Part shown: positions 33,757-47,149 of the stretch, piece after piece
How the letters are laid out: the number at the start of each line of letters is the position of its first letter
Position numbering within the stretch: position 1 is the stretch's first letter
NCBI GenBank assembly: GCA_037367405.1
Contig: JAZKJV010011597.1
Span: 124,001-188,000, forward strand
Direction of reading: 5' to 3'
From: Ottelia alismoides
Taxonomy: Eukaryota > Streptophyta > Magnoliopsida > Alismatales > Hydrocharitaceae
Length of the DNA: 64,000 nucleotides
The notes under the pieces: model-generated
The model's database searches: none
Told to the model about the DNA's origin: nothing
The model's input: the letters and a program-made list of their open reading frames with translations, nothing else
Translations under genes and position numbers: made by a program

Positions 33757-35109
33757 TTGACTGATCTACTGACGAAAGACACCGAGTTTCTTGTCGATGA
33801 CAAGTGTATTTCATCCTTTGAGACTCTCAAGCAGAGTTTTATAGAGGCTCCTGTTCTCCAGCCGCCTGATTGGTCTCTCCCATTCGAGATCATGACGGAT
33901 GCCTCTGATTTTGCCGTAGGGGCCGTGCTAGGACAGAGGAGGGATGGAGTCCCTTTTGCTATCCACTATGCTAGCCACACCTTGGATTCCGCCCAGCGGA
34001 ATTATACAGTCACAAAGAAGGAGATGCGAGCAGTAGTGTTCGCCCTAGATAAGTTCAGATCTTACATCATTGGATCTAGAGTGACCTTGTATACTGATCA
34101 TACCGCCATCCGATACCTCATGGCAAAGAAGGATGCCAAGGTCAGACTGACTAGATGGATCCTTCTACTCCAGGAGTTCAATATTGAGATCAAGGATAAG
34201 CCTGGAGTCAAGAATGTGGTGGCGAATCATCTCTACCGTTTAGAGCAGCCTGAGGAGTCTGAGCAGATTGATCCCATTTGTGAGACCTTCCCATATGAGG
34301 CGATCCTTGCTATCGCCTCACTCCCATGGTATGCCGATATTGTGAACTTTCTCGTTGCTGGGAAAGTCCCACAAGATTGGCCCAGGCAGAGGCTTGAGAC
34401 CTTCCTTGCGAAGGCCAAGTCCTACCACTGGGAGGATCCCATCCTTTACCACGAAGGAGGGGATAGCGTCTGGCGTCAGTGCATTCCTCAGGAGGAGCAC
34501 CATAGCGTCCTCACTTACTGCCACAAGCTTGAGGCAGGAGGACATCATTCTGGGAGGAGAACGGTACAGAAAGTGCTCCAATCCGGCTTGTGGTGGCCTA
34601 CCCTCTTCAAGGACTCTGATGAGTTTGTGAAAAGGTGTACTGACTGTCAGAGGATGGGCACTTGTGGTCAGCGTGATATGATGCCGATGCAGCCCATTCA
34701 CTTCTGTGAGGTTTTTGACGCATGGGGCATCGATTTCATGGGTCCATTCCCTAAGTGTCAGGGATGTGAATACATTCTGTTGGCCGTTGACTATGTTAGT
34801 CGTTGGGTTGAGGCTATCCCCGCCCGAGCCGCTGATGCCAGGACAGTTTGCAGATTTTTGAGGAAACACATCATCACGCGGTTCGGGGTACCTCGAGTAT
34901 TGATTTCATATGGGGTGTCTCATTTCATCAACGACCAGGTGAAGTCCCTTGCTAGCGAGTTCGGCATAGACCATCGTGTTACTACACCATACCATCCACA
35001 TACGAATGGTCTAGCCGAGGTGTCGAATAGGGAGATAAAGACTATATTGCAGAAAGTCGTCCGCCCTGACCGAAAGGATTGGTCACAGCTTTTGGACTCG
35101 GTCTTGTAG
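33757..35109 (+). pseudogene. pol: pol of element C, part 3: RNase H and integrase
   Basis: This contains RNase H ([23 protein letters not shown]) without the 5-bp deletion seen in A, then the integrase zinc domain and core. The second catalytic Asp of the DD35E triad is replaced: residue 385 is Tyr (TAT at 34909-34911, LISYGV), where A has Asp. The frame ends at TAG 35107-35109, a Trp codon in A. Integrase from this copy would be inactive even without the stops. Confidence 0.85.
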
Positions 35110-35136
35110 GCATATAGGACGTCTTTCAAGACACCA

Positions 35137-35607
35137 ATGGGCACATCTCCCTTTCGCCTCGTATACGGCAAGCCCTGCCATTTACCTGTTGAGTTGAGGC
35201 ACAAGTCACTCTGGGCAGTCACATATATTCTTTTAGATCTAGATAGTGTAGGAGACCAGAGGAGGGCAGAGTTAGCAGCCCTGGAGGAGCTTCGTGATAC
35301 CGCCTTCTCAAACAGCCTACATTACAAGGAGAGAGTGAAAGAGTGGCATGATTCTCATATCAGCCATAGGCATTTCGAGACTGGACAAAGAGTATGGTTG
35401 TTTGATGCTAGGCTTTGTCTATTTCCAGGGAAGCTACAGAGCAAATGGAAGGGACCCTACTTGGTAAGAAAGGTACACGACAACGGTAGCATTGATATAT
35501 CTGAGTTGTCTTCTGAGAGTACCTTTCGAGTGAACGGCCAGCGGCTCAAGCCATTTCTAGATCATGAGCCGCGGGTCGTTGATGTTGCCCCTATTCACTT
35601 TGCGTGA
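35137..35607 (+). pseudogene. pol: pol of element C, part 4: integrase C-terminus
   Basis: Continues the integrase frame after the TAG at 35107: [21 protein letters not shown], then the basic C-terminal domain ending [20 protein letters not shown] and the tail up to TGA 35605-35607. It lines up with 4440-4920 of element A. Confidence 0.85.
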
Positions 35608-35746
35608 GATGTCCATATCACTTTATTGACTCACATCTATTGCATCTCACGCCTGATTATCACTGTTCTTCCGACTTGTATAGATCCAGTTGTCCATATC
35701 ACTTTATTCTTTAGTCCCACATCCCTTTTCTCATGTTATGATTATG

Positions 35747-35956
35747 CTATACTTAGGGTGTACTTTACCCTAAGTATAGGGGGGATGTCGGACCTTCGGG
35801 TATTCTTTTGTTTCTTTCTACCCTTGTTTTGCTGCCCATACCTAGGGATATTTCACCCTAAGTATAGGGGGGGCAGATTCTGTGCATCCTTCACTCAGTT
35901 TTCCCTTCATATACAGCTTGCTATACTTAGGATTACTTGATCCTAAGTATAGGGGG
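35747..35956 (+). repeat. Array of three polypurine-tract hairpins (element C)
   Basis: Hairpins at 35747-35784, 35836-35873 and 35931-35956, each closing AAGTATAGGGGG. In the second, the left arm reads CCATACCTAGG with two changes, so pairing has started to decay. A half copy, AAGTATAGGGGG, is at 36101-36112, followed by an AT hairpin. Confidence 0.85.
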
Positions 35957-37681
35957 AAAAGCCGAGACCCTCTTGTTCTTCTATTCCTTCTATTATTTGA
36001 TTCATCTAGGTATATAGCCATTCCTTTTCACGTCCCCATACTAAGCACGAGTTATGTCTTCTTCATCGCTCTTGATCACTCTGAGGACATCGTTCGAGCT
36101 AAGTATAGGGGGTGTGTATATATTTCATATATACTTTAGTCATAACTCGTACTTTGTGTGAGTATGTTAATAAATAAAATGGCTAAAAACCCTAAAAATC
36201 ACAAAAATAAAAAAAATTTCATGTACATAATCATTCTTTTATTGCACATACATAGCTAGTGTACAAATTATTTTTGTAAAAATGTTTTAAAAAATCTTTT
36301 TTGTAAAGTTTGTGTAAATATTTTCTTATCAAAATTATGTATATAGTACAAAATTTTTCCAAAATGTTTTGAAAATCAAAAGTTTGCAAAAATCTTGTGT
36401 AAATGTGTGTAAATACTTTTGCAAAACTTGCACTTCATGCATCCATCCATTCATGATTTCAAAACATTTTCCAAAAATTTTGCACGATTGTAAATATGTG
36501 TAAATAGCATCTTTGTATATGTGTATATAGTTTTCCTGGATCATAGTTGACATTTAAACTAGCTTTGAATTAAATTGGGAGATGGAGCTTGATTAAGATC
36601 TTAATCCACCTAATTCTAAGAGGAACCTTATAGGGCTTAGGGTTAAGGCTTTTCCAGGTCCATTGGGACTTAATTCTTGGAGTCCACTAGGCTATGAGCA
36701 TATGTCATCTTGATGAGTCTAAGTAGAGCATTTAACAACACACGCATGACTCTTAGAGACAATGGCTTGACTTGCACCAGCACTTTACACATAGCTCTCC
36801 ACGGATCAGATGGTGAGGAGGCAGTTTCCTTTGGCTTGGGGTAGCATATGAGGGTAGTACTTCTAGGCGGAACCTCTCTTCTTCTTCTAGTGAAGGAAGT
36901 GCACCTCAACTTGGTCTACTGGTGATGAAGGCTAAAGACAGAAGCCGTGGGTTGCAATAAAGCTTCAAAAGAGGGATAGTCTACCGGCTCAAGAGGAAAA
37001 TTTCTTGTATATATGCTGCACCATGTAGATATTTGTACAGATGCACTTGAAAAAAATGCAAAAAGAACTCCAAAAAAGTGTTGGGTCGGATTGAAAAGTT
37101 AATAACCCCACCGGAGTGTATATAGTCAAATAAAGCAAAAGCTTATGGTATCCATGTTACATCTCATGAAGCTTGCAGCGGGAGACTTAGCTACACTGGT
37201 TGAGCTCCCAAAATTCTATACCTCTTATTCCCCCTCTTCTTGAGCCGGTTGCACTTGAACTTAGAAGGGAATACCCCGCTTCTTGAGAAAAGAGTTGCTA
37301 GACCGAGGCATTAGAGTTACCAGGTTGAGGGAGGTTGTTTCTTTGTTACTTCTGAGGTGGAGAGCTACATATCACTTACACTGCATGGAAAGATTCAAGG
37401 TCATTAGAGTTTGTGTATGTAGACTTGTTCTGATCTGGTTTATTGAGAGTCTTGACCATAGATTGGTGGAACTTAGAGGCTGTTGAGTCTTAAGCTTAAG
37501 TCCAAATAAGGTTCCGACACATTAATAATCCAAAGATCTGATCGAGCTCATAATTCAATTAATGAAGGCAAGTTTAATAATCAGCGTTAATCCATGTATA
37601 TTCTCCTCTTTTTCTTTTTCCTTTTCTTTCTCTTTTTCACTTCTTTTTCAAATAAGTGTTTGCTAAGGGACTAGCAAAGTT
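35957..37681 (+). other. 3' untranslated region of element C
   Basis: Collinear with that of A and B. It contains the conserved block at 36565-37560 with the antisense frame at 36909-36670 (79 codons, CYPKPKETASSPSDPWRAMC). The sense strand has only short frames such as 37283-37486, which I do not consider genes. Confidence 0.7.
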
Positions 37682-37693
37682 AAGTATAGGGGG
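37682..37693 (+). promoter_or_regulatory. Polypurine tract of element C
   Basis: AAGTATAGGGGG lies directly before the LTR start, one G shorter than in A and B. Confidence 0.85.
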
Positions 37694-38887
37694 TGATGAA
37701 TACCCATTCATCACTCTTTATTCTTATATTTTAGCTACAAAAAACTTTGCAAATGCATGTATATGTCTGTAAATACAAATAATTATCAAAAGCATGCATG
37801 GTGTAAAAAGTAATAATTAGCACGTTTTTGTGCAAAAATAAAAGAATAAAGAGACAAAAGAAAAGAGGGAAATATTTAGAATAAATATTGAGCAATCTAA
37901 CCCAAGGGAGGGCTCAGCATGGGCCTTACCATATAGAAGCCAAAGTAGAGAGATAGGGTGCTCAGGTGTGTAAATAAACTTATAAATAAAATAAAAATAT
38001 TTTCCTCTAAAAACAAAAATAAAAGTGGGTTTCTATTTATTTGTAAATATTGTAAATATAAAATTAAAATAAAAATGAGAAAACTAAAAAGAAGATAAAA
38101 ATACCTTCACCCTCGTATATCCACCATGTACATAAACTCACTTATATATTTATTTTTACCTATAAATAAATAAATAAAAATCTCATAAAAATTGTACATA
38201 TTCTATACTTCATATTGTAAGTAAAGAAAATAAAAATCACAAAAATAAAATAAAAACAAAAAGAAATAAAAATAAAAATCAAAGCCACCTTGTGTATATA
38301 CCATACATGGATATAAATAAAACTATTTATTTCAACCATGTACATAATTGATAAAAATATAAAAATACCATATTATTCCAAATTTTATCCTATAAATAAA
38401 TAAAATATAAAATTGGGATAATTTGTACCAAAATAAACAATTAAAAAATTAAAAATTAGAAATATATACGTATATACATGAATATAATAATAATATTTTG
38501 TAAATACCAAAATTATATCTCAAAAAAATAAATAAAAATCACTAAAAAATAGTTTGAAAATAAATAAACATTTTCATGTTTAAAGTTTTTCGAAAAGAAG
38601 TCATTTATTATTTTTAAATGAATTATAAATAATTAAAAAAATTGAAATTATCTGATTGGTCCACGGGGATTGTTGACCCCGGTCAACTCTCCCCCGCGGA
38701 CCCTTCCTTCACGGATCAGGTTGTCAACCCGACTTCTTCCATTTTTACCCACTTGATTCGCCCGCCAACTCCGCAAACCCCGGGTCCTAATCACTCCCTG
38801 ATCATCTGAGATCCGCGCCCGGTGGTTAGCATCGGGGTCCGTGCTCTGAGTGTCTCACTCGACCACCTTTTAGCTGGACCCCTAGGA

Positions 38888-38895
38888 CTATATAG
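38888..38895 (+). promoter_or_regulatory. Putative TATA box, LTR of C
   Basis: CTATATAG follows CCCCTAGGA, as in B (CCCTAGGAATATAAAG). Confidence 0.55.
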
Positions 38896-39940
38896 CCGCA
38901 GCTCCGCCGCACGATTCAGTCACCTTTGGCTCCCCACCTTACCTTCCCAGGACCTCCCCTGCCATCCTCGAGGTGACAGCTCGCCGCTCGTGGTGTTGTA
39001 GAGAGGAGAGGGTGCCTGGACCACTGATCCGGCATCCTAGCGCCATCATGCTCCGCCTGAAGCAGGAGCTCGAGCCTCGGGCCACGACGACCCACGAGGC
39101 GACGACCTAGAGCAAGCCTAGCTCATCCCTAGTCGATCCCTACGCCCAGGTAGCCTTAGTTCTTTCCCGTTTTCTTTAATTTCTAGTTTCGCTCAAATCT
39201 CACCGTCGTCGTTCACCTCCGATTCCGGTCACCTTCCCCTTCGCCTCGATCATCGGATCGTACCATCACGATCGCCTTCTTCCCACGCACGTTCTACGCC
39301 CCTCCATTCGACCCAGCTCGCACAGGAGCTGGGGATTCGAGCTCCACCGTCTACCCCTCGCCGGAGCTCGACCACCACGCCTCACCGACCACCATCACAC
39401 CTCCTAACAGGGTGGAGGCACTTTGCCCTCGACCCGCGAGTCTGCTGGTGCACTTTGCAGGGACATCCGAGCCCATCTGAGGGCTTGGACCATTTGAAGC
39501 AGCAGCTTGAGCTCCGCCGGCTCCGCCTGAGCTCCTCGGAGCTCCGTTGAGCCATCAGAGACCACTAGTCGACGCGGGAGCCCACAGAGCTTCTTCTCCG
39601 ATCATCAGAGCCCCGCGAGGAGGCCGGGAGTGCGCGCAGTGGGCCGGTGAAGGTCGCCGGCCATCAGTTCTTCCTCGACCTTTAGACACCGTTGGATCGT
39701 CCTCCAGCTCCAGATTCCATCCGAGCCATCCATTTTCGGAGCGCCAGCACCGCACGATCGTGAGGAGAGTCGATCTATACCTTTCGATCCGGACGAAGAA
39801 GCACCACCTGTTCTCGACCGTCAGTTCAGCGACGTGGCAGCTTCCCAGCCGTTCGATCGCGCCGAGGGCTTCTTTTGCTGCGAACCACCAGTCCTCCACC
39901 TTTCGATCCACCACGTGGCAGCCATCCGTCCCTCGGATAT

Positions 39941-39946
39941 AATAAA
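39941..39946 (+). terminator. Putative polyadenylation signal, LTR of C
   Basis: AATAAA in AATAAAGGGGTAATT, the same word as in LTR A. Confidence 0.5.
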
Positions 39947-42900
39947 GGGGTAATTATTCTTAGGCCCCTCTGTTTCCTTTTATTTCGAGTTTAGTCCTGT
40001 AAATACCATAGTACGTTGTTTTTATTTTTGGTACTTTTGCACTTTGGACCCTGTCTTGTTTGCTATTTGCATATATACCCCTACCTGTAGTGTGTCATGT
40101 GCATCGACACGTGGTTTGTCTGGGATATTTGCATTGATGCCTTTGTAGTTCTGTGATGTTACTTAATGAATGAATCTTTTTAGTTAATTGCATTTATACC
40201 CCTGTGCGTGATTTATTTGTGCATGTGCGTATTAGTGGGTAATTTAAACTGAGGCCCCTTGACATTTAGTACGAGTTACTAAATAGCCCAGGAACTTAAT
40301 TTTTCTTGCAAATAGGTCCCTGAGTGCCCAGATCACACGCTTTGCACGTGAGTTCTTGGAAATTTTGCACCGGATCCCCTGGAACTTATTTTAATTGCAT
40401 TTAGGTCCCTGTGCTCTGTACCTTGGTTTTGATTTTGAATAAAATATCAAACTCACTCCAAATTCAATGAAAATTGGATACATGGCTCCTGCCAAGGTGT
40501 AAAATTTTATAGAATTTTTGGGGACATTTTTTATTTCATTTACTATTTTTAAAAATTCAAAAATATGCATTTTCTTTGTTGTCTGACTTGGAAAATCACA
40601 AAAAATATTAAAACTCATGTAAAAATTACAAAAACATTAGCTAATGTGTATTTTGTCTTGTTTCATTTTCTGACCAATTTTGGTCATTTTTCGTTATATA
40701 CAACTCATAAAAATTGAAAAAACGTTAAAAACCTTATAAAAATTCTAATAACTAATCTAAAAATCCAAAATAAATAATAATTCTGGTGCCTTAATTTTCC
40801 TTAGACTATCTAGTTTATAGGAAAATTACCTCCTGGAGCGAAATAGGCCCTTTTGCATTTTAAATTGGCCTTCTACTCCTGACTGGACAATACCTTCATT
40901 TCCCTGCCTTGTTTTATTTTTAAAAAATTAATTAAAAATCAAAAAATACCAAAAATTCACCAAAAATAGAAAAATCATAGAATACACAAAAACGTTTTTA
41001 TTTGAATTTTTGATTGTTTTTTGATGCATTAATTAATTGCTTGAAGTTGGTTGTTTCCCTTGTTTTCTTATTTTCCTTATTAATTAAAAATCCAAAAAAT
41101 TAAAAACAATTAAAAATCCACCAAAAACACCTTCATTTTTATTTCTGACTACTTCGTAGGCCGCAAGTCCATCACGTGCTCTCTGAGTCCGACCCTGGTC
41201 GCTATACCAGACTAATCTAATAACCAGGACCGCTATTGTGTTTATTTGATTTCATCTGATTTTGGTGGTCTGAACTTCATTTTTCTTGATTAAGCCGAGA
41301 TCCTTATTGATCCGGATCGCAACGACCAGAGTGGGATATTTTTACCTGATCCGGATTAGTAGGATTTTTGGCCTATCACTTAGCGAGATCGAAATAACCA
41401 AAGTCCTATATCGTATGTTGTCATGATATAGGCACGCATCCTCTGACCGGAGACAGATGTGTTACTATATGTCTGAGTATGTACAATTGGCATACCAATA
41501 GGTTGATGACCAAATCAAGGTCTATACACAGGCGCGCTGGTGTGCATGTAAGGGCATATGAGTAATACGATCTCTCAAAGGGATCATACAGGTTCATTTA
41601 CTGAACCAGAAGACATGAGCTCACTCATGAGATATTGGGAAGAATCAAATTCCGTGCGCACGGTCGTCTCGCTTTGGAAGCTTGACTGAATTTATAAGTT
41701 TGATATATACTTTTGGAAAGTATATGATCAAGACCTTGGTATGATATATGTTTTTGGAAAGTATATGATCAATACTGACTCCCAATGATCAAATGAGAAA
41801 CTTACTGATAAAATCATGAAGTAGACAGTATAAAGTAGATCAAATACTTCAGGTTTAATCTGAGTCTTCAAGTATGCAGGATGTACAGGTATTAGGAATA
41901 CCTGAGGGTGATGTGATCATAAACAATTGTATAACCATGACGCTTCCATTCCTAGGGAGTGATGAAACGGGTCTGGATTTTAGTGACTCCTCTCAGTAGA
42001 AAAGTAATCTGATCTTAGTCCAAATGTTGGACATTGATCTGAATGTGATTCAGATTCAATGAGAAGATTAGATTTACAGTCTTGATTTAATCAAGCATCT
42101 ATGGGAGGCCCGCGATCTGGATTTGAGATACGATCTCAATATCCAAGTCACTATACGTGGAAAAATACAATCGCCCTGTCCTTATCTTCAAGTATCTGCG
42201 GAGAAAGCGCATTATCCTTGAAGGAGTTCATGGATAATTCTATTGTTGATATATGTATCCAAGCATTGAAAAAATGGATAATTAAATGTGATTTAATTAT
42301 CATGAATAATATGGATTTGATTCATATTATAAAGAGAGTTATCTAAGATAATTAAATGTAATTTAATTATCAAAGATGTAAGTAATATGAATATGATTCA
42401 TATTATTTGAGAACAAGAGAAATGAGATCCAAGGTGATTAAATATGATTTAATTATCATGGATATGAATAATGTGGATAGCAATATCCATATTAGTCATA
42501 TATATTATAAATGTGATTTATAATATAGAAGAGAGAGATGTTTGTAATTTACATTTATTAATTAAATGTTAATGTGAATTGGATTCGCATTGGACATTAA
42601 ATTGAAAATGTAATTTACATTTTATTTTGGGTTGTGAATGTGATTCACAAATTTTTTAATGGCAAGATTGCAATGTCTACAAAATAATTATGAATTATTT
42701 TTGTAGATAATTTGCAACAAAAGTTGTTGCATAATCTTGGAGATTACATTAAAGAGATGAGAGCCACCTTTCAAGTATATGGAGTGGACGACCACCACTC
42801 CTATTAGGAATGTGTGGTCGTCCCCTCTTTCCAACATGGAAGGAGGCACTCTCTCTCCTATGATCTCCAAGAGATCTTGAATTAATTTGGTAATTAAATT

Positions 42901-43050
42901 GTGTTGATTTATCAACATATATTTAATATAAATTAAACTAATTATTGTTGGTTTTACCAACACAAATCTTGACCATTAAAAGAAACACAATCAATGAGAG
43001 CCATTGGATTTGTGTTGTCCCATGGACTGAGATCCATGTATCCAAAAAGC

Positions 43051-43058
43051 TATAAAAG
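43051..43058 (+). promoter_or_regulatory. Putative TATA box, 5' LTR of E
   Basis: TATAAAAG is preserved in the 3' LTR at 51441-51448. A CT-rich tract follows about 60 bp downstream. Confidence 0.65.
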
Positions 43059-43105
43059 GAGAGGCACCCCTTTGCTCTTCTTTAGACACACATAAGTGAG
43101 ACAAC

Positions 43106-43108
<3 letters not shown>

Positions 43109-43147
<39 letters not shown>
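43109..43147 (+). repeat. (CT)n microsatellite in LTR of E
   Basis: About 19 CT units here. The 3' LTR has a shorter, interrupted CT tract at 51499-51530, so the tract changed length after insertion. Confidence 0.9.
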
Positions 43148-43150
<3 letters not shown>

Positions 43151-43636
43151 TCATGGCCGTCCACCATGGATGCCCTAGAGAAGCTCTCCATCGTTGCGGC
43201 ATCGTCGTTATGCTGCCCGATTGTTTACTCGTGGATCTCCGTCTCCTTCGATGCGTCTTGCTCGTATAGAAGACGGTGGATCTCGTGTGTCGAGATCAGG
43301 AGATCCTATCTCTTGGATCATCAACATGGATTGCGAGAAGCACGCGGTTCATCTCCGCGCTCGCAAGCGTCTCCTCCGTCGGATCGGACTTGAGACAGGA
43401 GGTCTCTTTGTTTAGAGACTCGATCGCAACCACGCTTCAAGAGGTAACCCGAATACTTGTTTGTGGTTTAGATGAAATGATCCGAGAAGTGTTCTTGGAT
43501 CATGTGGTTTCGTCGCATAAAAATTTTTTAATTTCCGCTGCATAGAACAACTAGTGCGACTAGTCGTTCTTCGACGTATCCGATATGACGGTCACGCTTC
43601 CGTGATGCGCTTGAGGATCTAACCATATCCTTCAAG

Positions 43637-43649
43637 TGGTATCAGAGCC
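43637..43649 (+). promoter_or_regulatory. tRNA-iMet primer binding site, element E
   Basis: TGGTATCAGAGCC is complementary to the plant initiator tRNA-Met 3' end, two bases after the LTR. Confidence 0.92.
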
Positions 43650-46600
43650 TTAGGTCGACGGTTTCGAATATGATTCGCAAACCGAGGACGACTTGCGTTC
43701 GTTAAGGTCGCGAAAGTTTTTTGTCGCATTTGATTTCGCAGATCTGTTTAGTAAATAAATTCGCTACTGTTTAAATTCTTTAAACACGAATTTAATACTT
43801 GGATTTTGTTCCCCATTAAATAAGGAAACCATAGGATCTGAGTTTACGTAAATCGGATATCGTATGCTCTAGATATGGTTGTTTTAATAAACATGTATGC
43901 ACTGTTGCGGGAACTTCAGATCTTAACATGATTAAAGAATTAATTACTGTTATGATCCGCCTCGAAATGCGTGAAACACCAATTGGGTTCTGTCCTAAAT
44001 CAAGTTAACAATCTTTGAAAATTGATTTTGTCTAATTTGGATTTAAATTGATTGAGATATGTTAATTTTAATGAATATGAGTCACTACTAAAATTGCAGT
44101 CCTAATCTAGAGCCAGGTGATTGTCAATTAGTGAAATTAAGTGTTAATTTCGTGAAATAATCTTGAAAAATATTTGTGAAATATTGGAACAAGATTATTT
44201 GCCTAATTGACTTGGCCCCAACCAATTATTTAGATTTGATCTAAATCTTAATTGGAATCACAATCATCAAACACCTTGCTTGAATAGGATTGGGAATTTG
44301 TCTACCAAATTTCCTTATAATCAAAATTGTTTTGATTACTATATGGTATAATTTTTGATTGAAGAACCGATGATCATCTCAAGTACAAATTAATCAATTT
44401 GGCATTATCCTTTCCCGAGGTGGATATGGTGTCTAGTCGGGGATCGCTGGGGTAGCGGGTTGCAACGTATGCGGTCCGTCCCACTCCCGTCGGTACTGGC
44501 CATGACAGCGGGTAGGGAGGGGATAATGTCCGAGGGATTATGATGTATTTTTCTAATTATTAAAATACGAATTAATACGTACTTTGAGAATAATACCATG
44601 TATATTCAAGTAAGATATTTAAGTTTGTTGATTGAATTGGATTGATAATTAATTTAATATGATTAAATTTATTATGTCCAATTAGAATACTGTAATATGA
44701 TTAGAGTTAATAATTCCCTTGGAAGAACTAATTATGTGAATGTGATTCATGATAATTAATTAAAATTTGAATATGAGATGGAGGATCACATAAGTGACAT
44801 CCATGGTCTCCCATCAAGGCGAAGAGTTCCGTCGCCAGGGATTGCATGTGGGAGACGCCTAAGTGACAACTCTTGTATGCAAGCGCATCTGGATCGGGCT
44901 CTTTGCTTCTCGAAAGAGTAAGGCCGTATACCTAGTGACCCCAATGTCGGATCCTCATATTATTGGGGCGATATTAGATTGCGTATAGCGAGTACTATTC
45001 CTGTTGACGGTTGATTCAATTAATGACGGGTCAACATCGCCTTAGGGGTTGTGGGCCTGGGTATTAAAGACCGAATTGGGAAATGCAAGTTGGACTTGCA
45101 AGGCGGAATGTGTTCCCGCTTCTTTTTATCGGAGTTGCAGATTCTCATATTATTGGGATGTAACAAAGATAAGGAAGGAGATCCCAGATCTTGCTTGAGA
45201 TATATTGGTAAGTATATCTCTTACATTGAAAAAAATAAGGGAATGAACTTTCAGTGTTGACAAGGCAAGACAACTTTGATTTAAAAATTCCTAAATCAAA
45301 GTAAAATATGTGTATATATATATAGGGAAAAGGGAGCCTACACCCATGTGTAGGTAAGTTTCCTACACCCACCTCTTTTTGCCTCAAATTTTTTTATTTT
45401 TTTTGAAATAATTCCTTAAGGAATTTAGATCACAATATATCATCATGCCTTCATTCAAATTTCAACTTATTTCGAGACTTCTAACTTATCCATCATGACA
45501 GTCAAATTTTAACGGTCTGAGATTTGCTGAAATCGGCCCCTTCCGATGGAGCTGTTAGGAATGTTTGTTTTACATGAAATTTGAAACACATATTTCATTT
45601 AATATTCTAAGTAAATCCTCTAAATATCCATTTCAAAAAAATACAAAAAATTAAAGAAACAAGAGGTGGGTGTAGGAAAGTTACCTACACATGGTGTAGG
45701 CTCCCCAATCCCATATATATATAAATATGTACACTTATGAAAATTTCTTATTTCAGATAATGCTTCATTAAAACCCACTCAATCAAATAGGAGAGAGAAG
45801 GCTAACTCACTAACGCAAAAATCAATAAAGAAATTTCGAAAAATCTATAAATACTCAATGATAACCAGTAAAATATCATGGATTGGATGCATGATCCAGA
45901 TATTGTACTTGCATTTGGACACATAATGTATGTGGTTACAATGTGCAAGTTTCCTCATAATATTGAGGAATGACAATTAAATAGATAATAGGACTACAAC
46001 CCTAGGGTTTGTATGTCTCTATAGCCTTGATCTCATCGGATGTACATTGGAAGTGACATGTCGATGATGATCATAATTGTCAATTAATCCTTATAAAATC
46101 TAAGAAGATGTTCTGGCATACATATGTGCTCTTGACATTTAATCATGAATGACATGGTTCTCTGCATCGTGCAGAATGGTGGCTCTATAAGAGATGATGT
46201 ATTCAAATTGTTTGAATACCTACCTGAACCAATGTTTTAAGAGTCTAGATGGATGCAGACATGATGAGTGTCATCATTCCACTGTCTATACTCTAGTCAT
46301 TCATGAAGCTTCATAATATTCATATTATATGAATTTAATGAAGCTTGTATAAATGTTGAAATGTTCTTACATTGAATTCTTTTTTGAATTTAATGAAAGA
46401 GATCCTTAGTCCTAAGCAATGGTTGCTTATAGATAAAGGGAGCACAGTGGAAGCATGGGTTGGACCCGAGTAAGAAGTATGGTCAAAGAGTTGACTGTAC
46501 AGTTATGACTTCCATATGTCATCCAAAGAGTTGGATGAGTATGACTATCAAGTCTGTCTAGAATCCTTAGAGAAGGACTCGGATAGAGCATCAGAATAAT

Positions 46601-47149
46601 CTACATAAATCATTGAAATTGACTTGCTTAAAGTCTTGTAATTGTATCTCAATCTTCTACAACACTTGCAATGGGTGGCATATGTTTTGGAAGAATGGTA
46701 AATTTGATCTTAAGGCTTATAGTCATCCACATGGATATTGATGCAATTGTTGCAACAATCTCTATTGGATTGAAAGGCTTCATAATTTCAGTGGGAGAGC
46801 CCTTAGTCTTAGAGAATGTCTCTATGACCTAGACATTAGAATACATTCATTATTTATTTCTAGATGTTGGAAATAAACATGAATTCTGTAATGAATCTAT
46901 CATAAAGAGTTATGATGGAGATATTTCAGATAGTAATCTAAAATCTAGTGGACTCCACTAAATTAGAAAATTAATGAATGGTTCATTAACATTTCTATAT
47001 ACTGAAATTAAACCATAAGATCATTAGGAGGATGAAGATCATTTGACAATGATCTAGCATCAAGCCTTGGACATTTATCTATTGATTTGATCAATAGACT
47101 AAGTAAGAGATGAAACTTTAGAATGTCTAAAATTTCAAAACTTACATAC
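43650..47149 (+). other. Leader and decayed gag region of element E
   Basis: No frame is long enough to call. A GC-richer island at 44410-44530 and a second one at 44860-45220 stand out from AT-rich surroundings. A foldback element sits at 45323-45713. From about 46000 on, short coding-like words appear in changing frames, but I cannot assign gag domains. Confidence 0.5.
45323..45713. mobile_element. Foldback MITE, family 2, copy a (inside element E)
   Basis: The left end GGGAAAAGGGAGCCTACACC and the right end, read in reverse GGATTGGGGAGCCTACACC, form inverted repeats of about 60 bp (both contain GTGTAGGTAA and TTTCCTACACCCACCTCTT). The ends sit in TA-rich tracts, suggesting TA target sites. 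Interior words (AACGGTCTGAGATTTGCTGA) recur in copies at 57178 and 62140. There is no coding capacity, so it depends on a transposase from elsewhere. Confidence 0.82.

Larger units (their letters stand above)
28211..41377 (+). mobile_element. Athila-like element C, old copy lacking its 5' end
   Basis: It starts abruptly in the leader (AGTAGCACTGCTGTT, equal to 13789 of B) at the outer LTR end of D. It continues through gag, pol, hairpin array, 3' untranslated region and polypurine tract to a 3' LTR that is cut a few bases before its end by element E. Coding lesions are many, against two in A, so C is the oldest Athila copy here or has been silent longest. Its 5' LTR and primer site probably lie left of the window, on the far side of D. 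Confidence 0.85.
37694..41377 (+). repeat. 3' LTR of element C, about 3.68 kb, end trimmed
   Basis: It starts TGATGAATACCCATTCATCA. A long AT-rich U3, GACCCCGGTCAAC at about 38675, CTATATAG at 38888, G-box words, AATAAAGGGG at 39941, the block ATGGCTCCTGCCAAGG at about 40482 and the U5 block with CCTGGTCGCTATACCAG at about 41190. The terminus should read GTCATCA; instead the sequence passes into the LTR of element E at CACTTAGCGAGATC, around 41377. Confidence 0.82.
41378..43634 (+). repeat. 5' LTR of element E, truncated at its start
   Basis: Matches 49771-52013 closely, including long AT-rich words around ATTAAATGTGATTTAATTATC, a TATA box at 43051 and a CT tract. It ends CCTTCA, two bases before the primer site. 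The first 384 bp of the LTR are missing at the joint with element C. Confidence 0.88.

Noticed and set aside
43276..43545. 90-codon frame in the LTR of E, partly open in both LTRs
   Set aside because: LTR U5 region with no known domain. Similarity between the LTRs is explained by their common origin.
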